Below, piece by piece: positions 34,732-46,663 of a DNA stretch of 64,000 nucleotides. The notes beneath the pieces were generated by a model. The model saw nothing but the letters and a program-made list of their open reading frames with translations, searched no databases and had not been told where the DNA came from. Within the stretch, counting starts at the first letter, position 1; each line of letters opens with the position of its first letter. This DNA is from Heterostelium multicystogenum (lineage: Eukaryota; Evosea; Eumycetozoa; Acytosteliales; Acytosteliaceae). The stretch is taken from NCBI GenBank assembly GCA_003667245.1, contig RCNN01000100.1:26559-90558 (forward strand). Direction: 5' to 3'. Position numbers and translations under genes: made by a program.

Positions 34732-36591
34732 TTACCAAATTTCATATCCAACTGAATCCCAGTATTCACAAAACTCCTTTTTCAAACCAGATTCGACAGA
34801 AATTGGAGTTTGTAATACTAAAGTAATATCACTGGCAGCAGTGTATGCTGGCCATTGAATGGCAGGTGTATTTCCAATGTTTGGATTTCCATTTTTTGCA
34901 AAGTTGGTCCAATAATCAACCATTTGGTCTGAAAGGATTTGCTCTTCAGGTGTAAATGTAAATTGACCAGTTGATGTAACAGAATCAAAGACATAAGGCA
35001 ACTCCATACCATGACATACTGCATCCTTACACATTGGGAAGGTTGGGGAGTAAGCATCAAATGAGGATACATGTTGGAATTGATACTGATAAACATCACT
35101 AATACCAGCATTGACAATAGATTCTGCTGCTTTTCTAGTTGGACATTGGAATACAAAATCGGTTCCAATCAATGACATTAAATCTAAGTAGTTGTTTCCA
35201 GCAGAAGAGTTGCTAAAATTTAAATGATTAGAAATAGGTCCTACTATGGATCTGACAGGTAAAATATTTACAAAGATGACTTGTATAAACTGTGAACTTG
35301 AACTGCGTGACGTCCAAAAATATCGATCAAAGCTGCATCGTACTCGAAACTGTAGATTTGAGTAGAGACTGAGGCAATAAAAATTAAACCTTCGTCATAA
35401 ACGGTACCCAACATAACTGGAACCTTATTGAAATTACCACTCTCTAGCAGAGCCAATGGTTGATCTGGAATCAATTTACCATCAATAACTGGTGTCCATG
35501 GCAAGAAGGAATATAATGGGTGTAATGGATTGAATTTGTTCATTGTGATATTGGAAGCAATAAAGATTTCATCACCACTCTTATTCAATAAAACAAGTGA
35601 GATCATCAATCTTGCAACCTAATTGTTTAGTAAACGCCTCTGCAACACTGATCAATTGGTCGTAAGTCTTTACTGGAAGACTCCATGGATTTGATTCAAT
35701 GATGACACCCTTCATTAATCCATTAGAAGCTGGTGAAATCAAGTGAATTGCGGCACTAGTACCACCTGCCGATTCACCAAATACTGTAACCTGAGATGGA
35801 TCACTTGATTGAGGAATGTTAATACATATTTATGACAATTGTCTAATATATAGCATACCCTCCAAATGCTTTAATATTGTTGTGTACCCAGTTGAGTGCT
35901 AACAATTGATCTTCAAAACCATAGTTTCCTTTTAATAATGGAGAAACCATGAAACCAAATACACCCAAACGATAGTTGGTGACTACAAGAATGACATTGG
36001 ATCTGTTTACAAAGTTATAACCCTCATACAATGGAGCAATACCACCCTGAATAAAATAGCTATTATTATTATTGCTGTATTCCATAATATGGTGGAAGAG
36101 AACTTACCATTGCAAAACGACCTCCGGGATAGAAAATCATAACTGGCAATGGACCATCAGTTGGGTCTGATTGAATTGGTACATAGACATCCAAGAACAA
36201 GCAGGATTCAGAAGTAGAATTTGGACAAACACCAGCAGGCATCTGACAATCCTGTAGACAGGCTGGTCTATTATATGATGCATCATAAGCATTGTTACCC
36301 CATGGAACTGGTGGTTGTGGTGAAGCAAATCTTAATTCTCCAATGGGTGGTTCAGCATATGGTATCTGTATGAAGTTTTAATAAATATAGATCTTCAAAG
36401 AAAAAAAAAAAAAAAATAAAGATATATATATCCTTTAAACTTACACCTAAGAAAGAGGAGTGTGTTTCATGTAAAACTCCATTGATTAAACCATCCTCGA
36501 TTTCAACAGTGACAACCGAAGAGGCATCAATTGCTATAAATAAAATTGATATTAAAAAGATTGATACAATTGATTTATTCATCTGTTGCAT
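34732..36591 (-). CDS. Type B carboxylesterase (crystal-protein-like)
   Basis: Secreted or vesicular serine esterase related to the Dictyostelium crystal protein/D2 esterases. Five exons, 36591-36445, 36365-36108, 36046-35859, 35803-35272 and 35212-34732, give about 534 aa, the family size. The signal peptide is VSIFLISILFIAIDASS. Motifs: SSFLG|IPYAEPPIGELRF, the ESCLFLDVYVP Cys loop, NYRLGVFGFM, the nucleophile FGESAGG, Glu in GTVYDEGLIF and the catalytic His in VCHGMELPYVF. The catalytic triad is therefore complete. The splice to AFGG|DPSQVTVFGESAGG removes a 55-nt intron. One base is extra at the A4 35590-35593 (LTC|LLNKSGDE). The substrate is unknown. It lies 230 bases from tRNA-Glu and the retroelement cluster. 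Confidence 0.88.
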
Positions 36592-37369
36592 AGATAGATA
36601 GATATAAATAAATATTATTGAATATCAACAATGATCAATTTCAAAATGGAAAGAAAAGACCATTGCCTCATAATTTATAGAGAATTCATTTTAATACAGT
36701 TTGAAGACTTTAAATTTTTTAAAACTGTTGGATGAGCAAACATCCTAATAGTTTTATATTAAAAACTGTATTAAAATAGATATTTTTCAAGCAAGGCTCG
36801 GCTTCATTGTTTTTGACTAATATCTGAAAAAATCTTATTTTTATCATTTTTTAAATTTTTTGGAGCCAAAATGATAATGATACAACTTGATTAAGATATA
36901 TTCTAAATTTCATAGTCTGATATTGAATTAATTGATCAAAGGAACTTTCATTAAGCTTCATTTTCGAATGTGGGACTGTCCCATACAAATTAGTTTCTTC
37001 TTGATCTTTTAAGTGTGTCAGCTGACCTCAGCTTTCATCATGTCGGGTTATTTAGAATTGAGAAGGTTCAGAATTTTTGATCAATATTTCGTTTGTAATT
37101 GTTGTCGACAACAATCCAATAAATAAATAAGAACAAAAAAAGCTTTTTTGAAAAATTATAATTATACAAATATATTTTTATTACATTTATAAACTGTTAT
37201 TATTATTATTACTATTATTACTAATTACGAATTAAATAAATATTATATAATTGTTAGTTGTTGAAGAAAAACTTATATATATATATTGAATTGAATTGAA
37301 TTGGAATTGAATTGAAATTGATTATTATGTTGATTGATGTTGGTTACAAATTAATGATAATTTGTTTGT
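36592..37369. other. Intergenic region between DOCK 3' end and esterase start
   Basis: AT-rich promoter region of the esterase. The notable structure is the compound inverted repeat at 36688-36777. Confidence 0.5.
36688..36777. repeat. Compound 90-nt hairpin
   Basis: Outer arms ATTTTAATACAGTTT (36688-36702) and AAACTGTATTAAAAT (36763-36777) are a perfect 15-bp inverted repeat. Inside, AAAACT...GGATG (36721-36734) pairs with CATCC...AGTTTT (36741-36755) across a 6-nt loop. It could be a structured transcript, a small MITE remnant or a cruciform. It sits about 100 bases upstream of the esterase. Confidence 0.6.
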
Positions 37370-40300
37370 TTAATGTGTGTCGGATTGAGTTGCTCCATCC
37401 ATTGGCGATCCCTTCTTAAATGAGTTTGACAGACGTTGTGTGAATGACTTTCTGTAGCTACCTGGTGGCAATGTTGTTGAGTTATTGAGTGGATTGTTCG
37501 CTGCTTGAAGACTTCCAACTGTTAGGAGATTAGAGGCAGCGAGTGAGTTTCCACCGGCTGGACTGTTGCTTGAATTTGAATCCAAATCTTCGCTAATACC
37601 ATTGGAACCGCTGAGTGTCGGTGTAGAGGTGTTGCTAGTTGGGAAGTAGCTGCCTTCGGGTGGGACTACATGGAATGGCTCCATGACGTTTAGCAGCAAA
37701 AGGTAACCAGACTCCATTTCTTCTTGGAAATCAACAGCTGCATTGAGACTTTGGTCAATGAGTGAGCGATTCAATTGCAGAGCATCAGCACACGCACCAA
37801 GGAATGCGCTAAGCGATCTTCTGAGTCGGGCTGTGAATTCAGGTGGGTAACCAGATCCTTCTGCCAAGAAGATACGGCAAATCTCCTGTGGACCAGCATT
37901 TACCTGAAGACGAACTGATCCCTGGATGACTTGCTGCAACATCTTTACATTGGGTGGAGTTGCTTTGGTTTCGTTCAGCAAGGTCTCTGTTCTTCCTTCA
38001 ATGGATTCTATGGAGTTCTCAATTGGTGAAAGATTGATGATTTTGTTTGGAGACAACCAAGATTCTTTTTCTTTGTATAGGGGAAGTAGTTTTGGACGGT
38101 GAGGATTGTCTTTTGTTTATATTGCTCGGCTACACTGTTACCATGTCCGGCTCCGGATGCTGTGAATGGTGTCTCAAACATGAAGCGATTCAAGTTGATA
38201 CAGTGGTCAAATGGTGTACGGCGCTGAGTAAGCTCATCCTCAGAGAAATAGGGTACAACCGAAGTAAGTTGCAAGTAACAGAGGTTAGGATCGAGCTTTG
38301 ATACATCGACGGCTGTGGAACCCTCAATGATTTGAATGGATTGCTCATCGACAGCGAACTTCTTTGCAAAGAGAGTTCTCAAACGATCTTTAATCTCGAC
38401 CAAACGAGTGATCTTTGGCTCCTTATAGATGAACTCGTTCCCATTCAATTCCTCGAACTTGCTGCCGTAGAGACCTACACGATAGTAGCTACCAAGCATA
38501 CGAGACTTTGTTCTAGTGCACTCGACGATCTTCTTAAAGATGACTTGCAAGTCACCGTGACAGTTGGCCAACTCCTCATAACTAAGATTGTGTTCATGGA
38601 CTGGAATCAATAGCTTATATACAAGATTAGCCATTTCAAAGAGGTCTGCCTCCTTCAACAGACTGATTGCATCGTTAATTAAACTGAGGAAATAATCAAT
38701 AGTGAATCTCTGGTTGCTCTCATCGTCCTCACGCTCTATGTAGGAATTTGATTCTTCCAATGAGTTACGGTTGAAAGTAGTGAATGCTTGGCTTCCACTG
38801 ATAGTAGGAACTGGTGATCCAATAAGTGCCAGATACTCTGCAACCAAAGCGGCCATGTGGAGGTAGCACTGGGCAGCCTCTGAGTAGTTTTCTTGGGAGC
38901 GATTAAAGTTGGCTAATCCTTGAAGCCAAATCAAACGAGTATCAGCGTTGCTCTTGTTGTTCTCTGCAATACGATGGTAGAGATCTGCTACCATTTCGGG
39001 GTCATCTTGTGATTGTTGATCTTGATGTTGTCAATGACAAAGGTATGCATTCTCTTGGTCAAGTCCTCCACTTGTTTGGCGAAGGACTTGGTTCCTAGTT
39101 TCTCAGCCTGGGTGTTTGCATAAGCGTTGATGGTATCGAGTGACTTGCGCAGATAGTAATCATCACGAATCTCACGAGAGACAATCTTTGAAAGACCAAT
39201 AATGAGCTGTGTTTTGGTACGGACAAAGTTCTTTCTGGTTTGTTCATAGTTCTTTCTCATGAGAATATAGGTGAAGGCTGAAGCTTCCTCACGAGTCGTC
39301 TTGTTTGGTGAGTTACAGTGACGAATCACTCCGTTGCACAAGTCGGAGCAGAAGTTATTGTTAATCTCAAAGAGTGACTTGGGGAACTTGAACACAAATT
39401 GACGAAGAGTGAAGTAGAGCTTTGGAATCAGCGTGATTGGCTGATTGCGTATCAAGAAACGAGTGAAGTAGCTTGAATACTTTCTCAAGCACATCATAGT
39501 AGGCAGAGGTCTTGAGTTCACGCTCAAACTCATACATAAAGTCATCGCATATATCCAAAATGATAGCACCTATTTCATAGGCAAGATTGGACTCTAAACG
39601 ATCGTCATAGTCGGCAATATTGATCTTGTTGGTAGCTCCAAGTGTTCCTTTAGCAAATCCACGCTTGTCTTTGGTAAGAGTGTTATTGTTAGGGCTGTTG
39701 TAAGAGTCCAGAATCGATTTACGAGCATCGACTCGCTTCTCACGCAAAGAACGACTGTACTGCTTCTTGGAGTTGTATGGCGATGTTCTATTTCCAGTGT
39801 AAAAGTCTTCCAAAATCGACTTGGCAGTTGAGGTACGAATCGAAGTAGACTCGAGTGCACGATCCAGTAGCTTGTCCTTTCCTACAAACTCAAAGATGTC
39901 GACACAACAGCAGAGGATCTCCATCATGGAAACGTATTTATCTTTGGATTCTTCTTTCCACCATAGTCTCAGCAAGTTTGGATGAACATTCTTGAGTAGA
40001 TACAAGAACGAAATCAGAATGTTACGCTTGACAATGAAGGAATCATCTTTAAACATTGTCCAATTGCTAACTACACTCGAGAGATAAGGTACGAAAACAC
40101 CAACAATTCTCTGTTTGGTGAGTGGCTCTTGCCATCTGCTATCCATTTTCAATTCTAATGAGTGTATCTCTCAATGAATTAGCTGCATCCATTCTAACGA
40201 GCACTTCTTTATGAGACAATCCATTGGCAATATGCGTCATCAGTATCTCTGAAATGAAATGCTTTGACCTGTATGTAGCGGACAATAGGGCGTTAGTGGA

Positions 40301-43300
40301 CAAGATATAGATATCAAAATGCTATATTTATAACTTACGAAGTTAAGATGGTATTTAGTTTGGAAGCTGGATCTATTCTATATGGAAGTGGTATGTTTAA
40401 TTGTACAAAGTATTCATTCTGACAAATGATACGTAGGAATTCGAATTTAAGCTCATTCATCTCTGCTTCTGATTCACCGTTGGTTGTTGATTCAAAGTCG
40501 GACACCACCTTGTTGATAATTGAAAATACATATCCTCTGTCTGCAATTGAAAGAAGTGATGATATCAGAGTACTGAGCGACTTGATCAATTCCTTGGAGA
40601 GTTTGAATGTGTGCTTGACACGAGTAGATGCCTCCCATCGGAGAATGGCTATCAGCTTACGAAGCTGTCCACGTGCTCCAACGAATCTGCCCTTACGTGT
40701 TTTGTTCTCCTCACGGCGGCTTCTCTCGATAAGACTTAGTGCCATCGACTTGTAAATGATGGAAAAGAAGAACTTTGAGAATCTAAGAATGTTGTCTGGA
40801 TTGTGCTCTTGGAAGCGGACCAGCTCAAGCCATGTACGAATCAGGACTTCGTAGACTGGAATGTCGGACTGCTTGTTGTTGTTGAAAACATACTTGGAGT
40901 ATCTGTGTTGAGTAAGTGGAGCAACATCATTGACAATGGCGAGCAGCTCACCCATGATAATAAAAGAAGTCATCGAAAGTTCATTGGACTGTGGGCCAGT
41001 CATGATTCTGAATAGCTGGTTCATCAAAATTGGGAAGAACTGTGCAAGTGACTCCATCTTTGCTTGTGACAATCCACGAATTGCACGCTTGACTTGATCG
41101 ATTGGAGCTGCTGGGTTGCTAACAACTGTAAAGAACTGGTTCAGGTGATCGTCGTTGGAAAGGATCGAGGAGAACAGCTTGGTTCTCACCTGGAAGATAG
41201 GCTTTTTGTTGTCGATATAACGTAGTGCTGCTTCAGTTTCGTCCTTGTTGTATTTTGGTGGGAGTTCCAAAGCAATTGGAAGATTATAAACGTCATCACC
41301 GAGAATCCTTCCGTGTTGGAACAGCGGGAGAACGGCATGTCCGATTGGTTGATCATAGTTGGACTCCTTATCAGACTTTTGGCAAGTGATATGATAGAAT
41401 GTGAACAACAAGTGTTGGGTAGGCAAAAGTGTCATGGGAAGACGCATCTTGATCTCATCATAGAAAATGGGTGTCTTTGAATGATATGTCACTGATGAGT
41501 AGTACTTAGTGGTGAATAGATCTGTGTTGCTTCTTCCATAGATTAATTTCATTCCTTCGTAGTTTACGTTGTCGTCGTTTTCCATGAGCTGCACTTTGAC
41601 TGTGATGTTACGGGCAGTCACACTACCACTACGATTGGAAAGATTGACCGACTCTGGATATACGTAAAGATTATGTACAAACTCTGTATTTGGCTCGAAT
41701 CGAGGATATGGAGAAAACTCTTGGATTTCACGTACAATCTTATCTGCTGTTACTGGAGTGCTTGTTGGTGAGGATGGAGTTGGGCTGCTCGGCTCCAGAC
41801 GAGGCGACAGACTGTCGGCTGGTGTCGATGCCACTGAAGTGGCGGGTGTGGAGGTGAGTGATTGAGGGACTGGAGGTGGAGTAAACTGTAAAGGAAGAAG
41901 CGATTGGTTGAATATTAACACTGTTTGGAATAGGGTCGGTGGTTGTAGCCTTGTAGTAGTTGGTAATTTCCTTGACGTCGATTGTACAATAACCTGGAAT
42001 GACCTTGAGCTTCTTGGTGCTGGCACTCTTTGAGTACTCAGACATCGTTGAAATCCAACATCTGTGCGTCAGTAGTATCGGGTCTATACTTGTACAACGG
42101 TCTGAAATGAGTGTTGTCTCCAACGCCCAGTTCTCCATCCATTCCAAATAGTGGAACACATCCCCAACAAAATGCCTGCCTATAGTTTCCAAGTCTTGAG
42201 CAATAGGATTTATTTGATCCTTTAATTTATCTTTTTCTTTATCTTTCATCTACAGTCATAATGGTCAGTAAGCAATCAATACCAATACGCTTCAATTGAA
42301 TTGCAACTTACATTTAATTTAATATTATGGTTCGGCCTGATCATCAAACATCACCCATTAAAATCTTCTCAAACTTTAAGCACTAGATAGATGTCCTGTG
42401 ATGACTTTCCAACATTAAAAAGAGCTCGCTTTGCTCTGTTGATTTCATCCTTAACAACGGATGCTTGGCCCTTGCTATTGGCGCCGAGCAGTTTCTCTGT
42501 TTTCTCGTTGTTGAAAATCAAAGTGAAATACTTCTGAAATTCGTGCTTTCTTCGCAATATCATAGAGATACAATGAACAATAGAATGGTTCGCTCTCCTC
42601 CTCCTTTGTCCCAGAGCTTAAAGGTGAGCTCCTTTGCACTCGACCAAGAGCGAACGAGACTTCTCGCGCGCAACACACAGTGGGCTCCGGTGTGAACAGA
42701 GGAGGATCCGACAATGTTAAAGTATGAAAACAGACTCTTTTGAATTTGTTGATCAGCTTTGACACGAAGCTGTCGCTCCAGATATCCCATGTGTAAATCA
42801 TCGACCTCATCTGTCTTTACTATAATATTTGATGACATTGAGATGCTGGTATTCGAGTTGCTGTTGCCATTATCGTCGGTGTTTGATATGTTTTCTTCGG
42901 GTGGTGGCTTTGATTCTATCTTTCTTTCCATGAGCTGGTGCACCACAGCATGTGGAGATTCATTTGTTTGGTAGGTCGTAGTTCTTTAATGTCTTGTAGC
43001 TCGTCGACAGGTAGAAATCGAGACAATCGTCGACGACCTGGTTGACTCCGGCCTTGTAGTCGGAGGGCGGTGATCTAATTCTATTGTCTTTGACGACATA
43101 TTCGAGTGCTTCAGCATTCATTTCCTCGGGGAATGACGACCAACTCCCTGACAGTCTCACGGTTGATCTCCTTTGATTCGTAGTAGTAGCGCTCAAAGTC
43201 AAATGGATACTCCACGTCGTCGCGCTCCGGCTCATCCTCGAGCAATATCTCTGGGATCTGACGAGTGTTTACGCTTGTTGTACTCATCTGGAGTGAGGGA

Positions 43301-43613
43301 TCCACCATTCGATTTGTCACCATTCATTGTTCCACCATTGCTGCCGGTGCTTGCACCGAGGCTGCCTCCAGGACTGCTTCCATTGCTGCTACCTGTTGAT
43401 CCAGTCAATGAGGTGGATGATGAAAATGATTTTCTCGACTTTATAAAACTGCTCAATTTCTTTGAGCCTTCCATCATTGAATCTGCTCGCTGCCGTAAAC
43501 TGATGCTGCCCGTGACTATCAACACTAACACTTTTCTGGTGATTTTTTGGTACTTTAATCGCTGCTGGATCTTCGACGACGGTGGATTCTTTTTTTAATC
43601 GCAGTATTACCAC
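37370..43613 (-). CDS. DOCK-family Rho GEF, zizimin (DOCK C/D) class
   Basis: Activates Rac/Cdc42-type GTPases through its DHR2 domain and links them to the actin cytoskeleton. In order: a low-complexity N-terminus (Ser/Gly/Asn), a DUF3398-like region (VVDDCLDFYLSTSYK; HMGYLERQLRVKADQQIQK), SEPFYCSLYLYDIAKKARIS, a DHR1/C2 domain (FVHNLYVYPESVNL; TTKYYSSVTYHSKTPIFYDE; YHITCQ), an armadillo-like middle, and DHR2 (NYSEAAQCYLHMAALVAEYL; MFETPFTASG; ILTVQNYFPY; LQVIQGSVRLQVN). Clear introns are 42250-42311 and 40269-40338. About ten one-base breaks occur, for example T5 38066-38070, T4 38041-38044, T4 40146-40149 and T3 42963-42965, and all resolve to family-like text. The start is unresolved: coding-like sequence reaches 43607 without an ATG, and the first good ATG is at 43477. 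Confidence 0.82.
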
Positions 43614-46600
43614 TGTTTATTACTGACTACTTTAATCATTTGGATGGAATGTTAATAATCAATAAAACTTGTTGTCAATATTTTAATCAATTTGAATGTG
43701 AACAGAAGATTTGACTGGAAAAGATTCCAACAGTTGGAAAATTATTATTTAAGAATTCTTGGATGGATTTATAGATTTGAATAAATAAATAGATTATTTA
43801 GATTGAATTGATAGTTAGATTTTTGAGATTATTATTATTATTACTACTATTATTACTTTATATTATTAATTTTAATAACTAAACAAAAAAGAAACTTGTT
43901 TGATTGTTTTAGTTGTTTGGCTGGCTGGTTGGTTGGTTGATTGGTCTGCTCTGTCTTATTATCTCTGTTTGATTGTTTGGATATTCTTTTTGGAATACAC
44001 TAACTTTACTTTACTTTTATTTTTGACAAAACAACAACAACAATAACAATAACAAGATGATTGGAGGAGAGTTGCAGTGTAATTGTGTACTGGGTTTTTT
44101 TAATTATTGGTGTTCTATTTGGTATTGATTGTTGGCAGTACTTAATCTATAAATAAATACAAAGTTTATTTACAAAAACTAATACTATTTATTGACACTA
44201 CACTAAAATAAATCAAATCAACTAAACTAAACTAAATAAACCATCGTGCTTGATACTATCATCAGAATTTTAACAATGCTTTCAATTGTTGTCAGAAAAA
44301 ACAACCGATTTGATTCCATCCTCACTCTCATCTTGATTAAACAATACATTAATATAAACATCCACTAGAACAACTAAAATCAAAAAGTGATATTACTTGC
44401 TCTGTGTTGTGTGGGTGAGTGAATGGATGACTTTCAGTGTGATTGTGAGTGAGTGTAAAAGAGATAGCACAAAGCGAGTGTGATCGTGAGTGAGTGTGAG
44501 TGAGTGTGAGTGAAGTATTTGTGTGGTTTGGATTGGATTGGATTGATTCGAGATACTATACTATAATACATTAGCACTGCATCCGTATCAATCATTTTTG
44601 CGGGTAATATTAAACATCATTTCCTGATAGACAAAAAAGACAACAATGAACTACCAATGAATTTAACTAAATAATCAAACCAACCACTCTCTATTCTGTC
44701 TGTCTGCGTATGTCTTTACGATTTCTCTCCGACACTTATCAATCAACATCATCATTCTTCATTCCTTTGATATTTGCTAAATTTAGATAAAGGATCTAAA
44801 TTAAAATGAACACGATTATTTTGATACATTCTGAAAGAGATAAATGCCAACATTCCAGCATCATCATATCCATAAATGTCGATTCGTAGTTGTAGCAATA
44901 TACTAAGTACCACCATATTTGCCATTGTTATTCCCTATATAGGACTATATTTACTTTATAAAGTAAAAAATTGAATTCAATCCATCAATCTAATTCAATC
45001 TAATCCAATCCAATTATATTGATACCATTCGAAACATTGATTGTATTGTTGCCAATAGACAATATTATTATTAAGCCAATTGGATTTTTAATTAAAAAAG
45101 AAGCATATAAGTACTGTGTGGAAATCAACTATTCGTGTATTGGTTGTTGTTATTGTTGATTTCATTCCAATGAAAGTATGTTATTTTTAGTCACAGCCAC
45201 AAGCTAATAACCAAACATTCATTAATAATGATTGTTATAAATCTATTTTTTGTGATTGTTTATTAAATGGTACCCAATAATGAGCTATAAGAATAAATTT
45301 ATCAATGATTGGATGTTTATAATTGTTATCTTAGGATGCGTGATGATGATGTTGTTGTTGATGATGATTGATGTTAATAAATGACATTGTAAATCTTATT
45401 AATATATGTATGTAATGACGTCAAATATAACATAAACAATAATGAATGAGCTGAAAAAATAACATTGCCTCAAGATAGGCAATTTGTAATATTCAAAGAT
45501 TCCAAACCAATCAAATCTAATCAAACTAAATCTAAATTATAACCAAAACAAACCAAACCAAATCAAACTAAAGTATATTTTTGCTTAATTCTCTTATTGT
45601 TGATTTGACTTGATATAGTGAATCTTCAATAACCTAATCTTAACTAACCTACCCTATATATATATTGATGTTTTTTATATACAATACAGCTGACTTGATG
45701 ATGATTCTGTTGAACTCACTTACTTTATAGTATAAGTAGATAATAATAGTAGTATTGGTAGTAATACAACAAATAAAGTGATATGCTTATTTAATCGAGA
45801 TATATAATATAATTAAAAATAAGTTGGATGCAACAGTCAGTCAGTCAGTTATGTTTTTTCTGAAAAAACCAAAACCCATCCTCGCCACCAACTTACAAAA
45901 ATTCATTTAATATTGAAAAAAACAATTATTAGTTTTTGATATTTTGGCAACAATCGCGTTCATCAAAGTAATCCAAAAAACAATGCACCATCAGAAATCA
46001 TTATTCAAACATCTATGAGCCAATAATTTATTCTATTACTCCAAATCTTAGTTCATACATAATAATAAAGTTATTACAAAAGATATAAACCAAACAAACT
46101 ACGCAGATCTTTTGTAATAAATAACTTTACTATCATCTTTAACATAACCATAGGTAGAGTTGTATTTACTTTTGATATTAAGAAACAATATGAACACAAA
46201 AGTTAGTTAATTAGTTAGTGAAAATATAGCACGCTTCAATTTTCTAAATAGTTCTCGGAGTTATTGATAATGTTGACCAGGAAGTCTGTTGCTGTGCTGC
46301 CTGTATTGTATGGGACAAGGAGGGGCGGAGGAGTGTCGACGAATAATTATTTGTGCAATCAATCAATGAAGTTGAATTGACTGTGAATTTTCCAAAACTG
46401 ATGATTTTTTTTTTAAATATTTTTTGATTTGATTTTTGATTTTTTGATTTTTTTTTTTTAAGTAGGAATGAATGATCACTTTTTTTAAATTTCACACTCA
46501 CTCATATTTTTTAATCAGCACTAAGTCGACTTTTAGTTTGTTGTTTTGTTTGTTCATTAATTAAATTATTTATTTATTAGTTCTATTATTATTATTATTA

Positions 46601-46663
46601 TTAAAACTTGTCAAAGACATAATAATTAGTATTAATTGGATAGATAGATAATTACACTGCAAA
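43614..46663. other. Three-kilobase divergent intergenic region
   Basis: Lies between the DOCK and PCCA starts. It contains ATT runs (43829-43850), a GTGAGTGA-type repeat (44446-44515), (CAGT)n at 45836-45850 and the hairpin at 46067-46128. No coding frame or RNA gene is supported. Confidence 0.5.
46067..46128. repeat. Imperfect hairpin with 14-bp perfect core
   Basis: TTATTACAAAAGAT (46071-46084) is inverted at 46107-46120, enclosing a 22-nt loop. Beyond a 4-nt bulge the arms extend with AAAGTTAT/ATAACTTT. It lies about 540 bases upstream of PCCA. Confidence 0.55.

Noticed and set aside
43829..45851. Simple repeats (ATT, GTGAGTGA, CAGT) as CRISPR-like or satellite arrays
   Set aside because: Short microsatellite tracts without spacers or unit conservation, common in AT-rich dictyostelid intergenic DNA.
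46244..46501. Minus-strand 85-codon frame, Lys-rich
   Set aside because: Dominated by Lys/Asn codons from poly-T runs, with no conserved character.
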